From contig NZ_VSWH01000001.1 of assembly GCF_009602705.1 (NCBI RefSeq), forward strand, positions 744,001-808,000: a DNA stretch of 64,000 nucleotides, given 5' to 3'. The stretch is from Chryseobacterium vaccae. Lineage in GTDB: Bacteria; Bacteroidota; Bacteroidia; Flavobacteriales; Weeksellaceae. The position numbers and the translations under genes are program-made. Positions 25,119-33,711 of this stretch are shown one piece after another. Every line of letters starts with the position of its first letter. Position 1 is the stretch's first letter. Below the pieces are notes generated by a model, which ran no database searches, was not told the DNA's origin, and worked only from the letters and a program-made list of their open reading frames with translations.

Positions 25119-25715
25119 ATGAGAAAAATACTTTTCGCCTCTGCACTGGCTTTATCTTTCATAGCCTGTAAAGAAAACCGGCCTGAAAATCCTCCGATTG
25201 TTGCCAACGCAGTAGACAATGCGGAATCATCAGTTTCCGGTTCACTGAAAGAAAGTTACCGTTCTGATGATATGATCGATCAGATTTATGCTGAACTTCT
25301 CAAAATCGATACCAATCTCAAGACTCTGGATGAAAGGGTAACCAAAATTTACCAGGATAGCGAAAAAGTTCTTGCCTCTTATGAACCTATTATCCGTAAA
25401 TCTGAATCTTATTACCAGGACGCTCATCAGAAAGCAGTCGCCATTAAAGATTCACTCTTAAAAAAAGAAGTTGAACAACAGATTAAGATAAGTAAGGATC
25501 AGTACAGTCTTAAAATCAACAATATAAAAGAACTGATTAAGAAAATTAATACCAATACTGAGGCGATCACAGACCAATATACTGCTTTTAAAATCAGGAA
25601 AACCCTTCCTGAAATTCAGAAATATCAAAATGCCCACCCACTGAAAACAGACAGTCTGGAACATTTTATTACCAGACAGCAGAATTTACTGAACGAATTA
25701 AAAAATATGAAGTAA
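25119..25715 (+). CDS. Helical lipoprotein of unknown function
   Basis: A 198-residue protein with a lipoprotein signal MRKILFASALALSFIAC (Cys17). The rest is charged and almost entirely helical, with coiled-coil-like spacing between residues 60 and 150 (IYAELLKIDTNLKTLDERV, VEQQIKISKDQYSLKINNI). I do not recognise a family. It lies on the periplasmic face of a membrane. It is 9 bp from the GNAT gene and therefore probably heads a three-gene operon with GNAT and flavin monooxygenase genes, although the link between these functions is not evident. Confidence 0.82.
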   Translation: MRKILFASALALSFIACKENRPENPPIVANAVDNAESSVSGSLKESYRSDDMIDQIYAELLKIDTNLKTLDERVTKIYQDSEKVLASYEPIIRKSESYYQDAHQKAVAIKDSLLKKEVEQQIKISKDQYSLKINNIKELIKKINTNTEAITDQYTAFKIRKTLPEIQKYQNAHPLKTDSLEHFITRQQNLLNELKNMK

Positions 25716-25724
25716 GATAAAACA

Positions 25725-26219
25725 ATGAGATATACCACACAATGGCTTACAGACAGTGAACGGATTAAAGAACTGATCAGTTTCTTTATCACCCATAAAA
25801 CAGATTCTTATATTTCTCACGGTGAGATCATTTCCGGAAGAGCTTTAAGCCCGGGACAATGGAATCCAGATCTTGAAACAATATTACAAGCCCAGTTTTC
25901 AGACGATTTTAAAGGTTCAGGGACTGAATTAAAAATTCTGATCGCGGAGAATGATCAAAATGAGATCATCGGGATATTGGTTTTTCATCTCATCAATGGC
26001 TTTAAAAAATATGCTGTTCTGGAAGATATGCTGCTAGACCAGTCTTACAGGGGACAGTCTATCGGAAGTATGCTGCTGGAAAAAGCGGTGGAAGAATCAA
26101 AAAACTGGAATATCAGTTTTATCATGCTTGAAAGCGGTGTAAACAATGCGGGAGCTCATCATTTTTTCGGAAAATATGGTTTTAAAAAAGTATCCGAAAA
26201 TTATATATTAAATCTGTAA
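25725..26219 (+). CDS. GNAT-family N-acetyltransferase
   Basis: A 164-residue single-domain acetyltransferase. The acetyl-CoA-binding motif A is clear: AVLEDMLLDQSYRGQSIGSML (R-G-Q-S-I-G forms the pyrophosphate loop), followed by motif B, with FIMLESGVNNAGAHHFFGKYGF at the C-terminus. The substrate is unknown. Middle gene of a tight three-gene run (9 bp and 10 bp gaps). Confidence 0.9.
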   Translation: MRYTTQWLTDSERIKELISFFITHKTDSYISHGEIISGRALSPGQWNPDLETILQAQFSDDFKGSGTELKILIAENDQNEIIGILVFHLINGFKKYAVLEDMLLDQSYRGQSIGSMLLEKAVEESKNWNISFIMLESGVNNAGAHHFFGKYGFKKVSENYILNL

Positions 26220-26229
26220 TACAGGCCCC

Positions 26230-27342
26230 ATGGATACTATTTCAATTATAGGAGCAGGAATCGGTGGACTGGCATTGGGAAATGTACTGAAGCAGAAGGG
26301 ATATGATTTCACCATTTATGAATCTGCCCCGGAGATAAAACCCGTAGGAGCCGGAATCATGATGGCTGTCAACGCAATGCAGATCTTTGATCAGCTCGGT
26401 CTTAAAGGAAAAATTGAAAATGCTGGAAATAAAATCCACGGGATCTCTATTACAGATCCATTTTTTAAAACAATTTCAAAGACAGATATCACAGCATTTG
26501 AAAAAAAATATAATTCTTGTAATGTAGCCATACACAGAGCCGATCTGCAAAAGATTATGGCAGAAAATATAGGTTTTGAATCTATTCAGCTCAATCATTC
26601 TCTCCTGCAGATTGAAAAGCAAGAAAATTATGTGCTGCATTTCGAGGGACATTCAAAAGAAAGCAAAATTGTTTTCGGGGCAGATGGCATAAAATCAAAG
26701 GTCCGGGAACAGATCCTGAAAACGGGAACCATCAGAAATGCAGGGCAAAAATGCTGGCGCGGGATAACCCATTTCGATCTTCCTTCAAAATTTCTCCATG
26801 AAGCTTTTGAAATGTGGGGCAAAGGAAAACGTTTTGGATTTGTGCAGATTTCAGAGGAAAAAGTCTACTGGTACGCATGCATCAATGAAAAAAACTTTGA
26901 CGAAAAACTAGATGTAGCTATAATTTTCAATGATTTTGATCCCTTAGTAATCAATCTTATTAAGGCTACACCAAAAGAAAATATTATCTGTAATGAAATT
27001 GCAGACCTCTCTCCCATTCCCCAATGGCATTTTGAAAACCTTTGTCTTACCGGAGATGCAGCTCATGCCACAACTCCTAATATGGGTCAGGGAGCCTGCC
27101 AGGCTATTGAAGATGCCTATATTATTGGTAAACTGCTGGAAAAAAATAAGGATTTCAACAGTGTTTTTGAAGAGTTTCAAAGAATCAGAAGAAAAAAAGT
27201 AGATTATATCGTCAGTACGAGCCGCACAATAGGGAAAATCTCGCAATGGGAACACGGAAATAAGCTCCGTAATTTGTTGATGCGCTTAACTCCTGACAGC
27301 ATGAATCAGAAAACCGTTGAAAAAATTATTCAGCTGGAATGA
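26230..27342 (+). CDS. FAD-dependent monooxygenase (aromatic hydroxylase type)
   Basis: A 370-residue class A flavoprotein monooxygenase. The FAD-binding Rossmann motif IIGAGIGGLALGNVL lies at residues 5-19, the R-A-D segment around residue 100 (AIHRADLQKIM) matches the second conserved region, and GDAAHATTPNMGQGACQAIEDA at about 275-296 is the GD motif with the C-terminal FAD contact. No signal peptide. The substrate is unknown; the sequence is not TetX-like. It ends the operon that starts with the helical lipoprotein. Confidence 0.9.
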   Translation: MDTISIIGAGIGGLALGNVLKQKGYDFTIYESAPEIKPVGAGIMMAVNAMQIFDQLGLKGKIENAGNKIHGISITDPFFKTISKTDITAFEKKYNSCNVAIHRADLQKIMAENIGFESIQLNHSLLQIEKQENYVLHFEGHSKESKIVFGADGIKSKVREQILKTGTIRNAGQKCWRGITHFDLPSKFLHEAFEMWGKGKRFGFVQISEEKVYWYACINEKNFDEKLDVAIIFNDFDPLVINLIKATPKENIICNEIADLSPIPQWHFENLCLTGDAAHATTPNMGQGACQAIEDAYIIGKLLEKNKDFNSVFEEFQRIRRKKVDYIVSTSRTIGKISQWEHGNKLRNLLMRLTPDSMNQKTVEKIIQLE

Positions 27343-27415
27343 TAAAATTGCTGCTGAAAATCAGTATAAAAAAAGAAGCAGACTGCTTTCAATAAATAAC
27401 TAAACTTATGAAATA

Positions 27416-29446
27416 ATGAAAAAAATCATTTACCTCGCACTCCTCTTAACGATAGGGTTACAGATGACACGAGCGCAACAGGTTCCTTTGCTGGACAGAC
27501 AGTTGTTTTTTGGAAACCCTGAAATTTCCGGTGGCCAGCTGAGTCCGGACGGAAAATGGATATCCTTTACCAAAGAATACGGAGGAATCATGAACATCTG
27601 GGTAAAAAAAATTGATGAACCTTTTGATAAGGCACGTCCATTAACGGACAGCAAACGTCCGCTAAGCGGATACTTCTGGTCTGAAGATGGAAAATACATC
27701 CTCTTTGCAAAAGACAATAACGGTGATGAAAACATCAATATTTTCGCTGTAGATCCAATGGCAAAAGTAACGAACGGAGTTCCTGAAGCAAGAAATTTAA
27801 CCCCGCTTAAAGAGGTAGCCGCTCAGATCTATATGGCCAGCAGAAAAGATCCTGATTTGTTGATGGTCGGTCTGAATAACCGCGATAAGGCATGGCATGA
27901 CCTGTATTCATTGAAAATATCTACCGGGGAACTGAAAAAGATCTTCGAAAATAAAGACCGTATTACAAGCTATAATTTCGATTGGGATGAAAAGCTAAGA
28001 ATTTTATACAGAACGGATGAAAAAGGAACCACTCAATTTTTGTATAAAGACGGTGATCAACTAACTCCTATTTATGAAACCCTGGTAACGGAAGAAGCTT
28101 ATATTGCAGACTGGAATGAGAATAACAGCAAGTTTTATTTGGTAACTGATAAAGGAAATCTGGATAAATCAGCATTATTCCTGATGGACCCGAAAACCAA
28201 ACAGATCACCAAAGTAGAAGATGACCCTAAAGGAAAAGTTGATTTCGGAGGACTATTTATAGACAGAAATACCAGAAAAATCATTTCCACTTCTTATACA
28301 GGAGATAAAACAGAAATGTACTGGAAAGATAAAACATGGGAAATAAACTATAAATTTTTACAAAGTAAATTTCCGGGAAGAGAGGTTAATTTTGCCAGCC
28401 CTACTAAAGATTATTCAAAATTCCTGATCTCAGTCTGGGGCGACAAATATGCTCCTGAAGCCTATTTCTTTGATGCCAAAACCAAACAGCTGATCTTCCA
28501 GTACACACCAAGAACCGAATTAAAGAAAGTAGAACAGTACCTGGCTCCTATGACTCCTATTTCTTATAAGAGCAGTGACGGGCTTGAAATTCCAGCTTAT
28601 CTGACCTTGCCGACAGGTTCTTCTGGAAAGAATGTTCCGGTAGTAATCTTAATACATGGAGGACCAAAAGGACCTAGAGATTATTGGGGATACAATTCAA
28701 CGGTACAGTTTTTAGCCAACAGAGGCTATGCGGTACTTCAGCCTAACTTCAGAGCCAGTGGAGGTTATGGTAAAAAGTTTAAGAATGACGGGGATCTTCA
28801 ATGGGGAAAACTAATGCAGGATGATATTACTTGGGGCGTAAAATATCTGATTGATAAAGGCATCGCTGATAAAAATAAAGTCGTGATCATGGGAGGAAGC
28901 TATGGCGGTTATGCTACTCTGGCAGGGCTTGCTTTTACGCCTGATCTGTATGCCGGAGGTGTGGATATCGTGGGACCAAGCAACTTGTTTACACTTTTAG
29001 ACTCTGTTCCTGCTTATTGGGAATCAGCCCGCGCTTCTCTTTACGGAATGATTGGCGATCCGAATACAGAAGAAGGTAAAAAGGCCATCCGTGCAGCGAG
29101 TCCACTGTTCAGTGTTGATAAAATTGTAAAGCCTCTTCTGATTATCCAGGGAGCCAATGACCCGAGAGTAAAACAGGCAGAAGCTGATCAGATTGTGATT
29201 GCCCTTCGTGACAGAGGAAAAAAAGTAAATTACATCCTGGCTAATGATGAAGGACACGGATTCAGAAAACCGGTAAATAATATGGCCATGTATGCTGAGA
29301 CAGAAAAATTCCTGTCAGAAGTGATTGGAGGAAGATATCAGAAAGAAATGCCTGAAGATGTAGCCAAACGTCTGAAAGAAATGACTGTTGATATTAAAAA
29401 GGTAACTTATACACCTGCAGCAAAAACTGACGAAGCAAAGAAATAA
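27416..29446 (+). CDS. Exported S9-family prolyl oligopeptidase
   Basis: A 676-residue peptidase. Signal peptide about 1-20 ([13 protein letters not shown]). Residues about 30-390 form the beta-propeller that gates access (repeated D-G-K/W patterns such as [13 protein letters not shown]). The C-terminal alpha/beta hydrolase holds the catalytic triad: S495 in GGSYGGYA, D582 in GANDPRV and H614 in GHGFRKP. The oxyanion region [15 protein letters not shown] is present. It cleaves short peptides, often after proline or in dipeptidyl fashion, in the periplasm. The C-terminal 40 residues are Lys-rich. Monocistronic with a long terminator. Confidence 0.93.
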   Translation: MKKIIYLALLLTIGLQMTRAQQVPLLDRQLFFGNPEISGGQLSPDGKWISFTKEYGGIMNIWVKKIDEPFDKARPLTDSKRPLSGYFWSEDGKYILFAKDNNGDENINIFAVDPMAKVTNGVPEARNLTPLKEVAAQIYMASRKDPDLLMVGLNNRDKAWHDLYSLKISTGELKKIFENKDRITSYNFDWDEKLRILYRTDEKGTTQFLYKDGDQLTPIYETLVTEEAYIADWNENNSKFYLVTDKGNLDKSALFLMDPKTKQITKVEDDPKGKVDFGGLFIDRNTRKIISTSYTGDKTEMYWKDKTWEINYKFLQSKFPGREVNFASPTKDYSKFLISVWGDKYAPEAYFFDAKTKQLIFQYTPRTELKKVEQYLAPMTPISYKSSDGLEIPAYLTLPTGSSGKNVPVVILIHGGPKGPRDYWGYNSTVQFLANRGYAVLQPNFRASGGYGKKFKNDGDLQWGKLMQDDITWGVKYLIDKGIADKNKVVIMGGSYGGYATLAGLAFTPDLYAGGVDIVGPSNLFTLLDSVPAYWESARASLYGMIGDPNTEEGKKAIRAASPLFSVDKIVKPLLIIQGANDPRVKQAEADQIVIALRDRGKKVNYILANDEGHGFRKPVNNMAMYAETEKFLSEVIGGRYQKEMPEDVAKRLKEMTVDIKKVTYTPAAKTDEAKK

Positions 29447-29463
29447 AAGCTGATTAAATTCAG

Positions 29464-29503
29464 AAAAAGCCGTCTCATTTTAAAATGGGGCGGCTTTTTG
29501 TTT
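29464..29503 (+). terminator. Long intrinsic terminator of the S9 peptidase gene
   Basis: An 18-base arm (29464-29481) pairs fully with 29482-29499, with two G-U pairs, the inner TTTT/AAAA giving the loop. It ends in TTTTTG TTTTT. Confidence 0.88.
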
Positions 29504-29721
29504 TTATAAGGGAAGCTGAAAAATAAAATTACGGTGGATATTACACAAAACTTATAGGTTTAGAACATCTGCAATCGATAAAAAGTATTCACAAAGATCT
29601 GTGTAATCCGCGGAATCTGTGGGAAATTCAAGCTCCAATGACAGCACCTAAAATATACTAACCTCGATATATTTATTTTCCAAATGATAAAGGCTATCCA
29701 TTGGACAGCCTTTATTTATAG

Positions 29722-32511
29722 TTAGTAAGTTAGAGTAACACCGGCACCCCAGCCCATTTCATTATCATAATTTCCGGAAACGGATAGCCATTTTTGCAGG
29801 ATATACCGTACTCCTGTTGTAAATTCTCCATCAGAATTAACACTGAAATTTCCTCTTATCCTTCTGGAAATAGGAATATCTTCTCTGCTCAGCTCCAGTA
29901 AAACTTTTCCGTTCTGGTCTACACTTGCATCAGCAGTGATGAGCATCGGCAAAAGATACTGCATTCCGACAATGAAGGACGCTTTAGTCTTAGAAGCTTT
30001 CTGCTGTCCGAACCAGAATTTCTTTCCGTGAAAATCCATTCCCATATCTTCAGTCATCTGTCTTTCCATGATCTCATGATTCTTCTGGAACCTGAAACCG
30101 GCATATGGAAGAGCCCACTGGAATTTTCCTAAGAATCTTCCTACTTTTACATTTCCTTCAAAATGATCGAAATTCCAGTTGGAATGGAACTCATTCAGAT
30201 TAGCCCATCTCGGTCCGAACATTGTCATTGTCTCAGCGTGCATTTTATTGCTGGCTACATCAAGCATTGCCATAGAGCTGATCATCCTGTTGTCCTGCAA
30301 AAAGTTTTTCCAGGCAAGTTTTCTGTTGGGCAGCTGTGGATTGGGCTTCGAGTTTTCATAGCTGAATATTCTTCCCATTCCCGCCATCATATGATATAGA
30401 ATATGACAATGGAAGAACCAGTCTCCGTCCTGATTGGCCGCAAATTCTATCGTTACCGTTTCCATTGGCATAATGTCTACTACATTTTTCAACGGAGAAT
30501 ACTCTCCTTTTGAATTGATTAATCTGAAATCATGGCCATGAAGATGCATCGGGTGGCGCATCATAGAATTGTTATACAGCTTGATTCTAAGAATTTCTCC
30601 TTTTTTTACCAGAATTTTATCTGTTTCTGTTACCGTTTTATTATCCAGTGTCCACAGATAATGGTTCATATTTCCTTCCAGGGTAAACTTCATTTCACGA
30701 ATGCTGTCTGTTGGAAGAATTGTTTTTTCAGGAGAATTTAACAGATTATAAGACAGTCTTTTGATTGTTTTTTCCTCCTTCATATTCATCCCTGAATGCT
30801 GTGAATGATCTTCTTCTTTCTGTTCCTTTTCTTTTGTCTTCACTCCCATCATTTCATTCATATGCTTTGCTGTTGTTTTACGCTGGCTTTCAGGAATTTC
30901 AGGATACATCACCTCGTTCATATCCATCATCTGGTTGCCCATCGTCATGTTCATCGGCTTCATGTTTCCGCTCATTTCCATCATTCCGTTCATCATTTTC
31001 ATTCCTTCAAACAACATCAGTCTTGGCAGATTGGGAGCTTCAACCTTATCACCGGAACCCAGCCATAAAGAAGCATGGCCAATTCTGTCTTCGGAAGTAG
31101 CCCGGAATTCAAAGCTTTTATTCTCCGGAACTGTTACTTCAATATCATAAGTTTCAGAAACACCTATAATCAGACGGTCTACTTCCACAGGGACTACGTC
31201 ATTTCCGTCATTTCCTACAACTTTTATTTTTCCGCCGCCGTAATTCAGCCAGAAATAGGTGGATGATCCTCCGTTGGCAACTCTCAATCTAATTTTGTCA
31301 CCTGCTTTTAAATTGGAGTAATCAGAACTTGGAAGCCCGTTGATGAGGAACTTATCGTAATATACATCACTTACATCCATTGCTTCCATTCTTTTCCATT
31401 CATTCAGGGCTTTTGTTCCGAAATGCCCTGATTTTATAGCTTCCCAGTAACTCTGAACTGCATTTTTCTTCACAGCATACCAGTCTGTATTGGCCATATG
31501 AAGCCTTCTGGCAATCTGCATCGGATCATCATCACTCCAATCGCCTAAAAGAACCGGAATTTCCGCATTATATTGAGGAGCAGACTCCCCTTCTCTTTTT
31601 TTGAAAACAAGGATACCGTTCATTCCGATCTGCTCCTGAAGAGCTTCATGGGAGTGATACCAATAGGTTCCGTTCTGAGAGATTTTAAATTTGTATAAAT
31701 GGGTTTCCCCTGGTTTTACAGGCTTTGTTGTGAGATACGGAACGCCGTCATGCTCATTGGGAAGAATTACTCCATGCCAGTGCAGCCCGGTATTCTCCTT
31801 CAGCATATTGTGAAGATAGATTTCTGCCGTATCCCCTTCTGTAAAATATAGGGTGGGAGCCTGCAATTTACCGTTAATGGCCAGCGCTCTCCTGTTTTTC
31901 CCTGTAAAATTTACGATTGTATCTTTCACATAAAGATCGTATCTGACTGTTTTTCCTCCAAAAGTTACTTTTCCGTTCTCAGAATTTTTTCTTAAAACAG
32001 ATTTTTCTTCTTTTTTAGGTTCTTCAACAACCGCATGTTGATGATCTTCATTCTCCACCAGCTCCATTCCGCACTTCGGGCATTTTCCAGGTTTATCTGA
32101 GGTTACTTCCGGATGCATCGGGCAGGTATAAACAGAATGAGATTGCGTATGAACTTTAGGTTGAGAAACTATTGGTGCTCTGGCAGTCTGAACAGGTTTA
32201 GCAGGCTTTGCTTTTTCTGCTTCCTTGACACTTTTCACCTTTTTAATTTCAGGCTTTGCTTTATTTACTTTAGGTTCTACGGGTTTTGTTCTGATTTCAG
32301 CTTTCTGTACGGGCTTTTCCTGAGGTTTTGCAATTACTTTAGGCTTTATTACCACTGTTTTCTTTACCAGCGTCATTTTGCATTTCGGGCAGTCACCAGG
32401 TTTTGAGGAGACTACTTCAGGATGCATCGGACAGGTATAATATGTTTTCGTTGTTTGGGCGAAGGTAAAAACAGAGCATAAAAGCACCAGAAATATGATC
32501 ATTTTTTTCAT
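29722..32511 (-). CDS. Giant multicopper oxidase: two metal-binding domains, CopA-type oxidase and CopB-like C-terminus
   Basis: A 929-residue exported protein. The start at 32511 was chosen because MKKMIIFLVLLCSVFTFAQ there is a clean signal peptide; an upstream ATG at 32556 only adds 15 residues. Two heavy-metal-binding modules (TCPMHPEV...PGxCPKCxM) lie at about 24-50 and 127-153, joined by a Lys/Pro-rich linker. The multicopper oxidase part has all four copper motifs: LHWHG, YWYHSHEA, HPMHLHGHDF and WFFHCHILYHMMAGM. A Met-rich loop (about 510-560) suits Cu(I) binding. The last 210 residues (from about KLAWKNFLQDN; FEGNVKVGRFLGKFQWALPYAGF; ending GAGVTLTY) resemble the outer-membrane CopB barrel. 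The fusion suggests a copper oxidase tethered to or built into the outer membrane. First gene of none upstream; DUF3347 and HYC_CC_PP genes lie just behind it on the same strand, upstream. Confidence 0.88.
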   Translation of the reverse strand: MKKMIIFLVLLCSVFTFAQTTKTYYTCPMHPEVVSSKPGDCPKCKMTLVKKTVVIKPKVIAKPQEKPVQKAEIRTKPVEPKVNKAKPEIKKVKSVKEAEKAKPAKPVQTARAPIVSQPKVHTQSHSVYTCPMHPEVTSDKPGKCPKCGMELVENEDHQHAVVEEPKKEEKSVLRKNSENGKVTFGGKTVRYDLYVKDTIVNFTGKNRRALAINGKLQAPTLYFTEGDTAEIYLHNMLKENTGLHWHGVILPNEHDGVPYLTTKPVKPGETHLYKFKISQNGTYWYHSHEALQEQIGMNGILVFKKREGESAPQYNAEIPVLLGDWSDDDPMQIARRLHMANTDWYAVKKNAVQSYWEAIKSGHFGTKALNEWKRMEAMDVSDVYYDKFLINGLPSSDYSNLKAGDKIRLRVANGGSSTYFWLNYGGGKIKVVGNDGNDVVPVEVDRLIIGVSETYDIEVTVPENKSFEFRATSEDRIGHASLWLGSGDKVEAPNLPRLMLFEGMKMMNGMMEMSGNMKPMNMTMGNQMMDMNEVMYPEIPESQRKTTAKHMNEMMGVKTKEKEQKEEDHSQHSGMNMKEEKTIKRLSYNLLNSPEKTILPTDSIREMKFTLEGNMNHYLWTLDNKTVTETDKILVKKGEILRIKLYNNSMMRHPMHLHGHDFRLINSKGEYSPLKNVVDIMPMETVTIEFAANQDGDWFFHCHILYHMMAGMGRIFSYENSKPNPQLPNRKLAWKNFLQDNRMISSMAMLDVASNKMHAETMTMFGPRWANLNEFHSNWNFDHFEGNVKVGRFLGKFQWALPYAGFRFQKNHEIMERQMTEDMGMDFHGKKFWFGQQKASKTKASFIVGMQYLLPMLITADASVDQNGKVLLELSREDIPISRRIRGNFSVNSDGEFTTGVRYILQKWLSVSGNYDNEMGWGAGVTLTY

Positions 32512-32600
32512 AATATTCTGAACTTTTTTAAAACTGTACGAATTAAAGTTAAACATAACCTAAATCGTACAACTTGTTATTTTAAAGATAGATACACTAT

Positions 32601-33074
32601 TTATTTAATCTCCGACTTTACACTCCCGCATGAAAGCATAGAGCTTCCGTAGTATGGATTGGCGATCTTTTTTTCATCGCTCAGCCAGCTGCCGTCAGCC
32701 ATTGGGCAGTATTGTACATAAACGGGCTTTTCAGAAAGTTTAAATTCTTTCGTCAAAGCAATCATATTTTCTGAAAGATTCAGGAATGTTTCTCTTTGTG
32801 CAGCAATATTTCTCGCATCAGAAATAACAGTAGCATCTTTTCTCAGGATATTAAGATTACCCTCAGACACTAATTTATAATCAACCGTAGAAGCTGTCTT
32901 AATAAATTCGGTTGCTGCTTTTGAGGTTTTATCGGCATCATCAGAAGCCAGAGCAGTTTTAATGGCAATATAATTCTGGTACAGTTTGGATACCTGCGCA
33001 TCTTTTTTAGACTGTGCTGAAACTGAAAGGATTGAAAATAAAGATAAGGCTGCTGTAATGATATACTTTTTCAT
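32601..33074 (-). CDS. Exported DUF3347 protein (copper-associated)
   Basis: A 157-residue protein with signal peptide about 1-20 (ITAALSLFSILSVSAQ). The remainder is a helical DUF3347 domain with a conserved C-terminal motif: VQYCPMADGSWLSDE and NPYYGSSMLSCGSV, in which Cys/Met residues probably bind copper. In Bacteroidota this domain is often found with copper efflux and multicopper oxidase genes, as here. It lies 89 bp upstream of the oxidase start and is probably co-transcribed with it. Confidence 0.88.
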   Translation of the reverse strand: MKKYIITAALSLFSILSVSAQSKKDAQVSKLYQNYIAIKTALASDDADKTSKAATEFIKTASTVDYKLVSEGNLNILRKDATVISDARNIAAQRETFLNLSENMIALTKEFKLSEKPVYVQYCPMADGSWLSDEKKIANPYYGSSMLSCGSVKSEIK

Positions 33075-33193
33075 TGTTTTAAATTTTAGAATTAATTTTT
33101 AATAAAGAATTGTTGAAAAACGCACGTAATGCGCTGAACCGTGTTGTCCGCGAAAGTACGATCACCCGGATAATACCAGACAACAGACGGATT

Positions 33194-33574
33194 CTAAATT
33201 CTAAAATTACAATGATTGATATAGATGGGAACCGGCCTGTATTCAGGCGGTGCGTTGATTCTTATCTGGCTAAATTTTGATGCTGAAAAAGACTTGTCTG
33301 TAACGAAAAACTGGTGGTCCGGTGCTTTTTCCAGAATCTGATTTAAAAAATCAATCTTCAGAAAATCTGACTTTTGGGAATCATCCACTTTTACCACTTT
33401 GATCTCTGTCTTGCAGCAGCTTTTTTTATCTTTAACACCGCATTTACCACAGATATCATCCGTTTTTTGGCTTACAGAAACAAATTCCTGCATACAATAA
33501 TGAACACTGAAAGCCGCTCCGGAAGAAAACCCGAAGTAGAAAACAGAAAACAATATGGCAAGAATCTTTTTCAT
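33194..33574 (-). CDS. HYC_CC_PP family exported protein
   Basis: A 126-residue protein. Signal segment 1-24, then the family-defining motifs: VHYCM (HYC), KKSCCKTE (CC) and NAPPEYRPVP (PP). Additional cysteines (CGKCG) make it a plausible metal-binding protein. The family is restricted to flavobacteria and often sits near TonB-dependent receptors and metal genes; here a TonB-dependent receptor is downstream at 33712 (same strand, upstream in transcription) and the copper oxidase cluster follows. Function not established. Confidence 0.87.
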   Translation of the reverse strand: MKKILAILFSVFYFGFSSGAAFSVHYCMQEFVSVSQKTDDICGKCGVKDKKSCCKTEIKVVKVDDSQKSDFLKIDFLNQILEKAPDHQFFVTDKSFSASKFSQIRINAPPEYRPVPIYINHCNFRI

Positions 33575-33582
33575 TGATACAG

Positions 33583-33590
33583 CAAAGTTA
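33583..33590 (-). promoter_or_regulatory. -7 element for the HYC_CC_PP gene
   Basis: On the minus strand TAACTTTG matches the consensus, only 9 bases before the ATG at 33574. If used, the transcript would be almost leaderless. No -33 TTG is evident. Confidence 0.4.
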
Positions 33591-33645
33591 AAAATATCTT
33601 CGAAAACGCTGTTATAAAATTCGGTATACTTGTTATAAAATTCTG

Positions 33646-33688
33646 CACAAAAAAAGCTCCTGAATTTCAGAAGCTTTATTTTTTTAAT
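33646..33688 (-). terminator. Terminator after the TonB-dependent receptor gene
   Basis: AAAGCTCCTGAA (33653-33664) and TTCAGAAGCTTT (33666-33677) form a 12-bp stem with one mismatch/G-U pair. On the minus strand a run of T follows, ending the receptor transcript. Confidence 0.8.
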
Positions 33689-33711
33689 ATATAGCTGATT
33701 TTATATCAGAT

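Noticed and set aside
30163..31266. Several open frames antisense to the multicopper oxidase
   Set aside because: They are shadows of the Met/His-rich coding strand, with no start context or protein family.
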